DNA of 64,000 nucleotides from Proteobacteria bacterium UBA981. Its GTDB lineage: Bacteria > Pseudomonadota > Gammaproteobacteria > Ga0077536. This document shows, in pieces, positions 52,789 through 61,566 of the stretch; within the stretch, counting starts at the first letter, position 1; each line of letters starts with the position of its first letter. The position numbers and the translations under genes were made by a program. The stretch spans positions 174,235-238,234 of the forward strand of contig DBBP01000024.1 of NCBI GenBank assembly GCA_002292285.1, written 5' to 3'. Under the pieces are notes generated by a model, which saw only the letters and a program-made list of their open reading frames with translations, made no database searches and was not told the origin of the DNA.

Positions 52789-52856
52789 ACACGTGCCAAA
52801 AAAATCTCAAAACGCCGGGTGTTGGAGGCGAGAGCTGGCACGCGTCGACTGCGGAA

Positions 52857-52878
52857 GCTTGTGACGGGTGTCACAAGC
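52857..52878. promoter_or_regulatory. Upstream inverted repeat, probable activator site 2
   Basis: Perfect nine-base arms GCTTGTGAC (52857-52865) and GTCACAAGC (52870-52878) with GGGT between. It lies about 60-80 bases before the -24 element, the usual place for a sigma-54 enhancer-binding protein. Confidence 0.65.
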
Positions 52879-52938
52879 ATGCAACCCAACTGACGGTAAC
52901 AGCCGCTGGCGGGCGCGTTTGCGGGAATCTCGACAATC

Positions 52939-52955
52939 TTGGCACGCTGCTTGCT
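52939..52955 (+). promoter_or_regulatory. Consensus sigma-54 (-24/-12) promoter
   Basis: TTGGCACG-CTGC-TTGCT fits the known sigma-54 consensus YTGGCACG-N4-TTGCW at every defined position. Transcription should start near 52966, directed towards the minus-strand amidohydrolase gene end. The downstream stretch holds no sizeable gene on this strand. Confidence 0.8.
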
Positions 52956-53037
52956 TTTTATCTTTGCATAAGAAGTCGCGGCGGTCGCTTTACACGACGC
53001 TCGCAGTGAGCCCATAGCAGTTTAAAGGAACAAGACG

Positions 53038-53130
53038 ATGTCCAACCAACAGATTCATTCGGCAACAAGCGGCAATTTTGTTACAGCCTCAAACCGCAGC
53101 CGAGATCTCCACAACGGGCGCCCGGCATAG
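53038..53130 (+). CDS. Possible 30-residue peptide or leader in the sigma-54 transcript
   Basis: ATG at 53038 follows AAAGGAACAAG, a good ribosome site, about 70 bases after the predicted transcription start. The product begins SNQQIHSATSGNFVTASN and has no recognisable motif. The whole sigma-54 transcript (about 52966-53320) could instead be a noncoding regulatory RNA. Confidence 0.35.
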   Translation: MSNQQIHSATSGNFVTASNRSRDLHNGRPA

Positions 53131-53286
53131 CATTGCGGCGGCCTGGACACGGGAGCCCGCGGCTGGCGCTTTGCGGTCGGCGGTGCAGTTCCGGTCCGTG
53201 CCCCGGGACATTCGTTGACCCGTTAAGCAACGGCTTGATCAGCGTCGTCCCTGATTTTGGTCGACGCTGAATGACTGACCAGTGCA

Positions 53287-53315
53287 GTAACGACAGGTGC
53301 GAATCCCGTCGTTAC
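53287..53315 (+). terminator. Hairpin at the end of the sigma-54 transcript region
   Basis: Arms GTAACGACAGG (53287-53297) and CCCGTCGTTAC (53305-53315) pair with one A-C mismatch around TGCGAAT. A second weaker hairpin (AGCGTCG/CGACGCT, 53241-53268) precedes it. No T-run follows, so it is a structured 3' end or attenuator candidate rather than a proven terminator. Confidence 0.4.
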
Positions 53316-53330
53316 CGCCCCAGTCGACGG

Positions 53331-55013
53331 TCAGGCGGTTGCCGAGTGCAACACCTGGCCGGTACGCGAGCCCGTATCCTTACCGTGCTCGAAGAGAACT
53401 TCTCCGTTGACGACGGTGTACTCAACGCCGCGTGCCTCCATCACCAGACGGCGACCGCCGCCAGGTAAGTCGAAGCGCATCTCACCCGTTTTATTCGAAC
53501 CGATTGTGTCCAGATCAAATATCGCGAAATCTGCTGCGAGTCCTTTCGCAATGCGCCCGCGCTGAGTGATGCCAAAAAATGCCGCAGGTTCGGTGGTAAT
53601 CCGTTGCACTGCGCGTTCGAGAGTGAGTACGCCTTGTTCGCGCACCCAGGTACCAATCAGATAGGTGCAATAGCCGGCGTCGCACAGCGCGTCGACATGC
53701 GCGCCACCATCCGAAAGGCCGATCATCAAGCGGGAGTCGGTTATCAGTTCGGGGATACGGCTCTCATCGGAATTGAACAATTCGTAGTTGAATTGCATGC
53801 CGAGCTGGTCTTCTATCGCGAGGTCAAGGAAGGTATCAACCGGGTCCATGCCGCGCTCAGCGGCGATGTCGGCGACATTACGACCAACATAGCCAGCCAG
53901 TGACTGATCGCTCACTTCAAGAATCGTCATGACGTTCCAGCGCGACGAGAAAATCAGCGGGCGCTTGAGCGCTTCTCTGAATGCGTCACGGAAGCCTTTG
54001 TCGGACAGAATCTCGATTTGCTCTTCGACGGTGCGATTGAGGACCGGGTTCCAGCAGTCCATGTTGGCGAATATAAATGGCGTGCGCAGATCGATCTGGA
54101 TGATGAATGGCCGGCACGTGCACTGCGGAATGCCACCACGTTCGATTAAGTCTGCGTTTTCCTTGAGTGTGGTTTGCACTGCGTCCGGGTCGTCGTCGCG
54201 GTTCAACAACGCGAGCCAGGTCACCGGCCGACCGCTTTCGGTCAGCAGCATATCGAGCAATTTACGCTCGGATGCGTCGATTCTGGATACTTCGTTGGTC
54301 AACGCGAGTTCGATAGCGCCGCGACCGAGATCTTTGAGAACTTTGCAGTACGCGCGAAGTTCATCATCGCTAGCCAGGCGACATGCCAATGGCCGGCCCT
54401 GATAACCAACGTGCTGACCGGCGAACGTGGTGGTGAATCCAAATGCGCCAGCTTCCATCGATTCGCGCAGCAAGCGGGCGATATCGTCGGTCTCTTCGGT
54501 GGTGGCGGCGCGGTCCATCGATTCTTCGCCCAACACATAGTGGCGGAACGGTGTGAGGGCGCACAGGAAGCCCAGATTGAGACCAGGGTTGCGACGCGCA
54601 GCCGCTTCCATGTACTCCGGGAACGTTTCCCAGTCCCAGGTCACGCCCTGGTTCAGGACATCAAAGGGAATCGCTTCCACATTGACAAGGTCCCAGGCTG
54701 CAATCTCGTGCGCCTCAGGTCGGCAGGGCGCGAGCCCGACGCCGCAGTTGCCCATCATTACGGTGGTAACGCCGTGCCAGCAAGACGGTGACGTAACGTC
54801 GTCCCAGCATATCTGGGCGTCGTAATGGGTATGTGGGTCGACGAACCCCGGCGCGACAATCAGGCCGGTGGCATCAATGGTTCGCTCCGCGCTGCCGGAG
54901 ATTTCGCCAATCTCGGCAATCAGGCCGTCTTTAATGGCCACATCGGCCCGGATTCGTGGTGCACCGGTGCCATCGACGACGGTACCGTTGCGGATAATTA
55001 GATCGTAAGACAT
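53331..55013 (-). CDS. N-acyl-D-amino-acid deacylase-like amidohydrolase
   Basis: 560 residues of the amidohydrolase-3/D-aminoacylase group: N-terminal MSYDLIIRNGTVVDGTGAPR, the metal motif VAPGFVDPHTHYDAQICWDD, GVTTVMMGNCGVGLAPCRP, GLSDGGAHVDALCDAGY, and the C-terminal small domain AADFAIFDLDTIGSNKTGEM. Such enzymes hydrolyse N-acyl D-amino acids or related cyclic amides. No neighbour fixes the substrate. It ends facing the sigma-54 transcript. Confidence 0.86.
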   Translation of the reverse strand: MSYDLIIRNGTVVDGTGAPRIRADVAIKDGLIAEIGEISGSAERTIDATGLIVAPGFVDPHTHYDAQICWDDVTSPSCWHGVTTVMMGNCGVGLAPCRPEAHEIAAWDLVNVEAIPFDVLNQGVTWDWETFPEYMEAAARRNPGLNLGFLCALTPFRHYVLGEESMDRAATTEETDDIARLLRESMEAGAFGFTTTFAGQHVGYQGRPLACRLASDDELRAYCKVLKDLGRGAIELALTNEVSRIDASERKLLDMLLTESGRPVTWLALLNRDDDPDAVQTTLKENADLIERGGIPQCTCRPFIIQIDLRTPFIFANMDCWNPVLNRTVEEQIEILSDKGFRDAFREALKRPLIFSSRWNVMTILEVSDQSLAGYVGRNVADIAAERGMDPVDTFLDLAIEDQLGMQFNYELFNSDESRIPELITDSRLMIGLSDGGAHVDALCDAGYCTYLIGTWVREQGVLTLERAVQRITTEPAAFFGITQRGRIAKGLAADFAIFDLDTIGSNKTGEMRFDLPGGGRRLVMEARGVEYTVVNGEVLFEHGKDTGSRTGQVLHSATA

Positions 55014-55232
55014 GCCATTACTCCCCGGCTGTGCGCTTCAGGCAGTGATTCTGGCGTAGTCCGGTTCCAATGTCATGCCTTGTCATGCGCCAGCGGTCTG
55101 GCCGGTGGGGCTAAGCCCACCGCGCGCCGTGTCGGAGAGCGCGAAATGGGCCGGGGCAGAGGTCTCGTGCCGCTCAGCTGGCGGGGGAATTGGCGGCTGC
55201 GCGCAGCTTTTCTCAGCAGGGGCTGGCGGCCA

Positions 55233-56861
55233 CTAGCCCGCTGGATCGAGCTCGGTGCGTGCCTGAGCGCGCAGTTCGACTTTGCGAATTTTGCCGCTCG
55301 ATGTCATCGGGAACGATTCTACGAATATCACGTGACGAGGAATTTTGAAGCTCGCAACGCGTCCTTTCATACGTTCGAGCAGGGTCTGCGCCGTGAGCGC
55401 TGCGTTAGTCTGCAAAATCACGAAGGCGACAGGCACCTCGGCGAGGCGAGGGTCGGGATAAGCCACCACAGCCGCATCCAGTATTTCATCCATGCCACGC
55501 AAATAGGCCTCGACTTCGGCAGGGGATACGTTTTCACCACCGACCTTAAGCATGTCCTTGTAGCGCCCCAGGAAAACCAGCATGCCATCCTCGCGCACCC
55601 TCGCCATGTCGCCAGTGTGTAACCAACCTTGCGCGTCGATAGTCTCGGCAGTCGCGTCCGGGCGGTCCCAGTAGCCGAGCATCACCGCGTACCCCTTGAC
55701 CCACAACTCGCCGAGCTCCCCCGCAGGCTGCTCTGCGCCGGTCTCGACATTGATTACTTTGAAGGCATAGTCGTTCATCGGGTACCCGGAGCTGTTGACC
55801 CGCTGCTCACGACTGTGGGATGGGTTCGAGACGGAAACAAAAGCCCAGGTCTCACTCATGCCAAATCCGGATACGGTGGGACAGAACACGTCCTGGACCT
55901 GCTCGGCGATGGGGATGGTGCTCTCGACGCCCGAGGGCAGGGTGCCGAGGCGGATATTAACGGCCCGAGGCTTGGCCGCTTGTGCGTTGAGCAAGTCGAG
56001 CCAATGTGCCTCGAAACCGTGCAGGATGGTGGCTTTCTCGCGTACCGCGAGTTCAAGCACGCGGTCGGCGTCGAACACGTCCATAAGAATCTGGCACGCG
56101 CCAGTGAGCACGCACATCATGCTGATCTCGCTATAGGCGTAGATGTGGAAAAGCGGCAAGTAGTTCATGTGTACATCATTGGCAGTCAGGCCGAAAATCT
56201 GTGCGCGCTCCATGCTGTTGCGAATCGGGATGTGTGAGTGCATGACGCCCTTGGGGTGCCCAGTTGTACCCGAGGTGTAGGCAATCATCATCATTTTGTC
56301 AGGATCGACTGCGTCGGCACGCGCGCGAAGCTCGCCATCATCGATGTCGTCACCCAGCGCGAGCAGTTGCTCCCAGCCGCACGCGTGTTCGATGCGCTTA
56401 TCGCCAAGCACGACCAGGCGTCGCAAATCAGGGTAGTTCTCGACCTTGAGCGTATGGTCTGGATTGCGCGTGATGGCCGGCATCGAATCCAGCAACATTT
56501 GCTGGTAGTCGATAGGGCCGGAGCTGGCGAGCGTAATCAACGTCGCGCTGCGCGACTGGGTGACGGTGTACGCCACGTCGTCGGTGCGATAGCGGGTATT
56601 CAGGGGCACGATGCAGCCGCCAACGCGGGCGATGGCAAACATCAGCAATAGCCATTCAGGGCGATTCGTCATCCATACAGCAACCCGCTCTTCGGGCTCG
56701 ACGCCGAGCGCCATTAAGCCTTTAGCGAGGCGATCGGTTTGCGCGTTCAGTTCGGTATACGTCCAGCATTGGTCTTCAAAGACCAATGCTTCGCGATCGC
56801 CAAACTGCGTTGCTGCACGTTCAAGGACTGCGCCGAGCGTGCGTTTAGGAAGCCACTCCAT
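55233..56861 (-). CDS. AMP-forming acyl-CoA synthetase
   Basis: 542 residues. P-loop MIAYTSGTTGHPKGVMHS, FGMSETWAFVSVSNPSHS (A5), WLHTGDMARVREDGMLVFLG and GRYKDMLKVGGENVSPAEVE, ending with MTSSGKIRKVELR (catalytic Lys). Ribosome site GGAGAA before the ATG. The substrate could be a fatty, aromatic or alicyclic acid; being within 5 kb of badH/badI, a cyclohexanecarboxylate-type substrate is conceivable. Confidence 0.88.
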   Translation of the reverse strand: MEWLPKRTLGAVLERAATQFGDREALVFEDQCWTYTELNAQTDRLAKGLMALGVEPEERVAVWMTNRPEWLLLMFAIARVGGCIVPLNTRYRTDDVAYTVTQSRSATLITLASSGPIDYQQMLLDSMPAITRNPDHTLKVENYPDLRRLVVLGDKRIEHACGWEQLLALGDDIDDGELRARADAVDPDKMMMIAYTSGTTGHPKGVMHSHIPIRNSMERAQIFGLTANDVHMNYLPLFHIYAYSEISMMCVLTGACQILMDVFDADRVLELAVREKATILHGFEAHWLDLLNAQAAKPRAVNIRLGTLPSGVESTIPIAEQVQDVFCPTVSGFGMSETWAFVSVSNPSHSREQRVNSSGYPMNDYAFKVINVETGAEQPAGELGELWVKGYAVMLGYWDRPDATAETIDAQGWLHTGDMARVREDGMLVFLGRYKDMLKVGGENVSPAEVEAYLRGMDEILDAAVVAYPDPRLAEVPVAFVILQTNAALTAQTLLERMKGRVASFKIPRHVIFVESFPMTSSGKIRKVELRAQARTELDPAG

Positions 56862-56969
56862 CGTTTTCTCCAGATTGTTTCAGGGTCGCGACAGGCACTG
56901 ACAGTGAGTCAGGGCGGGCGCTGAATTGAGAGCGCACTGCAGCGCGCGAACATCCCGCGTGCGATGTGG

Positions 56970-57998
56970 TCACGCTAATCTGCGTGCTTCTTCGTCCATC
57001 ACCACAGCAATACGCCCCATGGCGCGTCGATTGAGCACGTCGTCCATCGCCTGGAACGCGTCGCTCAGAGGATAGGTCCGCTCGACGCGGGGGTTGATGT
57101 GACCGGCAACGAACCAATCAAACAACTTCTGCATGTGTGTGCGCATTCGTTCCTCGTATTCGTAGCGCAAATCACGTGGCCCCCAGCCGAAATAAATGCC
57201 CATGTTCAAGCCACACACGATGAGATTTTTGACCAACAGCAGGTTGGCCGGAATTTGCGGTACATCGCCGCCGGCGAAACCAACCGGCATGATGCGCGCT
57301 TCGGCGGTCATGCAACGCAACGATTGCATGAACACCTCGCCGCCGACCGGATCATAAACGGCGTTCACGCCGAGTCCGTCGGTGAGTTCGAGGACGCGCG
57401 CGCGGAAGTCATCTTCGCCGTAGTTGATTAGATGGTCAGCACCGTGCGACTGCGCGACTTCCAGCTTCGCTGAGGAGCCGGCGGTGGCAATAACTCGAGC
57501 GCCGAGGATTTTGCCGATCTCAACTGCCGCTATGCCCACGCCACCGGTTGCGCCGTGCACCAGTAGCCAGTCATCGGCTTTGACGTTGAGTAGGTGGGGC
57601 CAGCACAGCGCTGCAGCCGACGTGGCGTAGGAATTGGTAAAACTGATGGCACGACAAAACTCAAGGGCGTCGGGAATAGCGTAGACATTCACCTCGCACG
57701 CCACGGCGAATTCAGCCAGTGCGCCCCAGTCCACCACCGCGCAAACACGGTCACCGACTTTGAAGCGTGTCGCGCGCGGACCGACTGCTTCAATGATGCC
57801 TGCGACCTCCGTGCCGGGCACGAACGGCCGCGGTGGCTTGACCTGGTATTTACCGCCGACGACCAGACTGGTCGCGAAACTGATACCCGCCGCCTGGACG
57901 CGAATCAGGACCTTGTCTTCATCAATCTGCGGTACTGGTAATGTCTCGATATTCAGTTGATCAAATGTTGTCCAGTCGTGCACCACGATGCCTTGCAT
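56970..57998 (-). CDS. Zinc-independent NADPH:quinone oxidoreductase-like MDR enzyme
   Basis: 342 residues from ATG at 57998 with AGGGA upstream; a longer frame begins at 58052. Motifs are FVPGTEVAGIIEAVGPRATR, ALCWPHLLNVKADDWLLVHG, GATGGVGIAAVEIGKILGAR (nucleotide site) and GVNAVYDPVGGEVFMQSLRC. No structural zinc cysteines. It would reduce quinones or enoyl compounds. Lies 108 bases upstream of the acyl-CoA synthetase on the same strand. Confidence 0.87.
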   Translation of the reverse strand: MQGIVVHDWTTFDQLNIETLPVPQIDEDKVLIRVQAAGISFATSLVVGGKYQVKPPRPFVPGTEVAGIIEAVGPRATRFKVGDRVCAVVDWGALAEFAVACEVNVYAIPDALEFCRAISFTNSYATSAAALCWPHLLNVKADDWLLVHGATGGVGIAAVEIGKILGARVIATAGSSAKLEVAQSHGADHLINYGEDDFRARVLELTDGLGVNAVYDPVGGEVFMQSLRCMTAEARIMPVGFAGGDVPQIPANLLLVKNLIVCGLNMGIYFGWGPRDLRYEYEERMRTHMQKLFDWFVAGHINPRVERTYPLSDAFQAMDDVLNRRAMGRIAVVMDEEARRLA

Positions 57999-58135
57999 GT
58001 TTTGGTCCCTTGTCGTCTTTGATCGGATTTCGTGACGTTCATTATCCGTCAATGCGGGCCAGCCTGCCGACCCTTGCAGAGGATGCTCGCGATGCTATGG
58101 TGCCGGTCTGATTAGTTTGGATAGGGAGTAGGAAT

Positions 58136-59056
58136 ATGGCCCGTACGGGGATTGAATTCGGCACTGCATTGCGAGGTGTACGCAACGTTGCAGACTCGGC
58201 GCGGCAGATTGAATCATTGGGATTTGATGTGCTCGGTTGCGGTGAACACGTCAGTTTTCACGGCGATACAGCCAACGGATTCGTCTCGCTGTCGGTGGCG
58301 GCGGGCGCGACCAATCACATCCGATTGATGAGCACCATCACGCTCGTGCCGCTCTACCCGGCGGCGCTCCTTGCCAAGATGGGTGCGGCACTCGACGTGG
58401 CGTCCAATGGTCGTTACATGTTCGGCGTCGGTGTGGGCGGTGAGTTCCCTAATGAATTCGAGGCCTGTGGAGTGCCGGTTAAGCAGCGCGGGTCACGTAC
58501 TGACGACGCGCTGGAAGTCATCACGCGGACCTGGACGCAGACTGATGTGACCTATCAGGGACGCTATACGACGCTCGAGAATTTCAGTCTGAAGCCGTTG
58601 CCTATTCAGAAGCCGCGCCCGCCGATTTGGATTTCTGGTCGCGCGGATGCAGCAATGGATCGCGCCGCGAAGTACGCCGACGGTTGGCTGCCCTACATGT
58701 ACACGCCCGAACAACTCGCCGAAAGCGTTACAAAGATCCGCGCTGCAGGCGATGCTATTGGTCGCGATCTGAGTGACTTCCGCTTCGGCTTGTTTATTTT
58801 TACCGCCGTGCACGAGGATAACGAGGTCGCGATTAAGATGGCCGCGGATAAGCTCAGCAAACAGTACGCACAGGATTTCAGCAAGCTGGTCCACAAGTAC
58901 GCACTCGCGGGCGATCCGGATACTTGCCAGGCACGCTTGCGCGAATATCTCGATGCCGGAGCGGACTTCGTATTCGTCTCGACCGCCTGCCCGGATGATT
59001 ATATCGACACCAACCTTGAGTTAATTGCCAAAGAGGTGATGCCGGCGTTTCGCTAG
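58136..59056 (+). CDS. LLM-class flavin-dependent oxidoreductase
   Basis: 306 residues behind AGGGAGTAGG. Luciferase-like barrel: QIESLGFDVLGCGEHVSFHG, IRLMSTITLVPLYPAALLAK, GRYMFGVGVGGEFPNEFEAC, RPPIWISGRADAAMDRAAKY and ADGWLPYMYTPEQLAESVTK. It differs from the LLM enzyme at 35037-36023, with a different N-terminus and active-site loops. Divergent from the quinone oxidoreductase gene. Confidence 0.87.
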   Translation: MARTGIEFGTALRGVRNVADSARQIESLGFDVLGCGEHVSFHGDTANGFVSLSVAAGATNHIRLMSTITLVPLYPAALLAKMGAALDVASNGRYMFGVGVGGEFPNEFEACGVPVKQRGSRTDDALEVITRTWTQTDVTYQGRYTTLENFSLKPLPIQKPRPPIWISGRADAAMDRAAKYADGWLPYMYTPEQLAESVTKIRAAGDAIGRDLSDFRFGLFIFTAVHEDNEVAIKMAADKLSKQYAQDFSKLVHKYALAGDPDTCQARLREYLDAGADFVFVSTACPDDYIDTNLELIAKEVMPAFR

Positions 59057-59170
59057 CATCTGCATCAGGTTGTGCGAGGCGGGGGACTCAGCGCGTATGA
59101 GTGCCTCGCACCATTCGTCTGCTCACGGAGAGTTACCCGATTAGTGGCGCTGTGGCTCCGCGGCGACTCT

Positions 59171-61009
59171 TTAGTCGGCGTCGAGAATGATGTCCTTGTA
59201 ACTGCCGCCTGCAGGAATCATCGGGTAGACGTTCTGTTCTCGTTCAACGATGACGTCGAGAAGAAACGGTTCGTCGGGATCGGCCAACATGCGTTGGTAG
59301 GCCGCTTTGAGGTCCGCTGCGTGCTGCACGCGTTCGGCACGCACCCGGTAGCCGGCCGCAATCGTCACGAAGTCCGGGTAGATGTCGTCGCTGCCCTGTG
59401 GCTTCACGGCCATCGGATCACCCAATGACGAGGAGGCACGATGGCCACCATAGATCATGTCCTGCCACTGACGCACCATGCCCAGCCATTGGTTGTTGAT
59501 GCAGACGATTTTCACACCGATGCCGTAGCGGTGGCAGGTCGATAGTTCGTGAATGCTCATATTGAGACTGCCGTCGCCATCGATATCGATGACCATGCGA
59601 TCCGGGCACCCGACCTTGGCACCAATCGCTGAAGGCAGTCCGTAACCCATCGTGCCGAATCCAGAACTGGACAGGAAAGAGCGGGCACGATTAACGGCAT
59701 AATGTTGCATAGCCCACATTTGGTGCTGTCCGACACCAACCGTGATCAGGGCATCGCCAGCAGTCAGGTCAGAGAGCAGGGCGATGGCTCCCGGTCCGCT
59801 CAAACTCGCGTCGTCGTGTGATGCGCTTAGCGGGTATTCGGTGCGCATATTGCTCAAACGCTCACGCCAGGCGGTGTAATCGCCGGCCTCCGTTGCGTCC
59901 AACAGCTGCCCCATGGCGGTGCCGAGATCGGCCGTTACGCCGAGCGTGACGACCTTGTTCTTGTTGATCTCGCGGCGATCAATATCAATGTGAATGATCT
60001 GCCCGTGCTGGATGAACTTATCGACATTGCCCGTGACTCGATCGTCGAAACGTACCCCTAGTGCGATAACCAGGTCGGCTTCATTCACGGCAACATTCGC
60101 GGTATAGCTCCCGTGCATGCCGAGCACATGGAGCCACAGAGGATGTTCGCTCGGCACTGCGCCAAGTCCCATGATGGTTGTGGTGACGGGGCATTTAAGC
60201 TTTTCTGCGAGGGCTACCAATTGTTGCTCAGTGCCGCTTGAAACAATCCCGCCTCCAGCGTAAATAACCGGCCTTTTCGATTCGGCGATCATGCGTACAC
60301 ATTGCTTGAGTTGCGATTCGGGAATGCCAGTCGCCGTCGCTTCGGGCATGTCGATCACTGCCGGTATGCGTGGCACTGCATAACGTCCTTCTGGATCACG
60401 CGGGTAGTGCTGCTGAATATCTTTGGGTAGATCGATCAACACCGGGCCGGGTCGGTTATCAGCTGCGAGCGCGAACGCTCGTCTGACGACCTCGGGAATA
60501 TCGCCAACCCGTTCGACCAGGATGCTGGCCTTGGTGATTGGTGCGGTAATGCTAACGATATCTGCTTCCTGGAAGGCGTTTTTCCCGAGCAGATGACTAG
60601 GCACATTACCCGTCACCGCAACAACCGGGGTCGAATCGCTGTTCGCGTCGGCGAGTCCGGTGACGAGATTGCAGGCGCCGGGACCAGAAGTCGCAAGGCA
60701 CACACCGACCTGTCCGGTCGCACGCGCATACCCCTGCGCTGCGTGGACTGCGCCCTGTTCATGTTCGGTGCGGTAACAGTGGATGCCAGCTGCGGTGAGA
60801 ACATCGAAAATTTCGAGATTGGCGCCACCGGGATAACCGAACAATCGTTCAACGCCTTCGGCGCGTAAGGCATCGGCGAGTATCTGCGCACCGCGGCGGG
60901 CATGGGCGCGATCACGTTCGTCGATTTCAGACAACGGCGTGCCGGACACTGAAGTAATGTCCGCGTAAGTGATGTTGTCAGTGGCCGGTCGGCTGGTCTT
61001 GCTATCCAT
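59171..61009 (-). CDS. ilvB: Acetolactate synthase large-subunit-like ThDP enzyme
   Basis: 612 residues from ATG at 61009 (MDSKTSRPATDN). ThDP N-terminal domain with catalytic Glu in YRTEHEQGAVHAAQGYARAT, LATSGPGACNLVTGLADANS, central domain TIMGLGAVPSEHPLWLHVLG, and C-terminal ThDP-Mg site GDGSLNMSIHELSTC...INNQWLGMVRQWQ. It joins pyruvate units to acetolactate. No small subunit gene is adjacent, so it may be a paralogue rather than the main biosynthetic enzyme. Confidence 0.86.
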   Translation of the reverse strand: MDSKTSRPATDNITYADITSVSGTPLSEIDERDRAHARRGAQILADALRAEGVERLFGYPGGANLEIFDVLTAAGIHCYRTEHEQGAVHAAQGYARATGQVGVCLATSGPGACNLVTGLADANSDSTPVVAVTGNVPSHLLGKNAFQEADIVSITAPITKASILVERVGDIPEVVRRAFALAADNRPGPVLIDLPKDIQQHYPRDPEGRYAVPRIPAVIDMPEATATGIPESQLKQCVRMIAESKRPVIYAGGGIVSSGTEQQLVALAEKLKCPVTTTIMGLGAVPSEHPLWLHVLGMHGSYTANVAVNEADLVIALGVRFDDRVTGNVDKFIQHGQIIHIDIDRREINKNKVVTLGVTADLGTAMGQLLDATEAGDYTAWRERLSNMRTEYPLSASHDDASLSGPGAIALLSDLTAGDALITVGVGQHQMWAMQHYAVNRARSFLSSSGFGTMGYGLPSAIGAKVGCPDRMVIDIDGDGSLNMSIHELSTCHRYGIGVKIVCINNQWLGMVRQWQDMIYGGHRASSSLGDPMAVKPQGSDDIYPDFVTIAAGYRVRAERVQHAADLKAAYQRMLADPDEPFLLDVIVEREQNVYPMIPAGGSYKDIILDAD

Positions 61010-61566
61010 TAGCGGTTGAGTCTCTCGAAGTAAGGTTTGGGCAAACGGAAATGCAGGCCCCGCAAGTGTCGTTAAATTTCTGCAATGCCGATTGAAAACG
61101 CAGGTAACAGTCAGCGCTGCTGACGCTTTTTGCGGCCTTCGATCACCTCGTGGGCAGCCCGCACTGCGTCGAACCCGCACATTTTAGGACAATTCGCTGG
61201 CCGTTTGTGTGATGACAATCGAAATGGCTTGAGCCCGGGGCGTTTTTTCTCGTCCTTACTGCTGGCGTGCGCTCGACTCGAAACGCGGAACACCCACCGC
61301 TCGGACCGGTCTCCGCTGCGTTGCTGTTTTAGGGCCAGGCCAAGCACGCCCGCGTGAATAGTCCTGTGCGGCGAGTTAAGTCTGCTCATAGGCCAGATAT
61401 TGGCTCGCGTGAGAGCGTCGTTCCGCATGGTTGGCGACGGTTGGTATCGAGTGCTCTGTTGTCCTTCTTCCGAGGGGCTGCCGTGGGCTTTGGACGGGAG
61501 TAAGTACGCATAACCACGTCGCCAGACATGCTACGCTGCGCCGCTGTTTGTTTCGTAAAATTCTCC
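61010..61566. other. 557-base gap with only a weak minus-strand frame
   Basis: Upstream of ilvB-like and MFS genes. A frame from ATG 61389 down to 61111 encodes a very basic 92-residue product (WVFRVSSRAHASSKDEKKRP) of no recognised type, convergent in style with chance frames. The promoters of both divergent genes should be here. No repeats or RNA genes were seen. Confidence 0.4.

Noticed and set aside
52770..52800. A second sigma-54 promoter on the minus strand (TGGCACG near 52791-52797)
   Set aside because: The required TTGC element at the right spacing is absent.
52752..53009. Plus-strand 85-codon frame containing a CxxCH-like CDGCH
   Set aside because: It has no signal peptide, overlaps the palindrome and sigma-54 promoter, and its composition is not protein-like elsewhere.
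53287..53315. tRNA-like T-arm (TGCGAAT loop)
   Set aside because: No anticodon or D-arm lies upstream and the acceptor pairing is missing; a simple hairpin is the better explanation.
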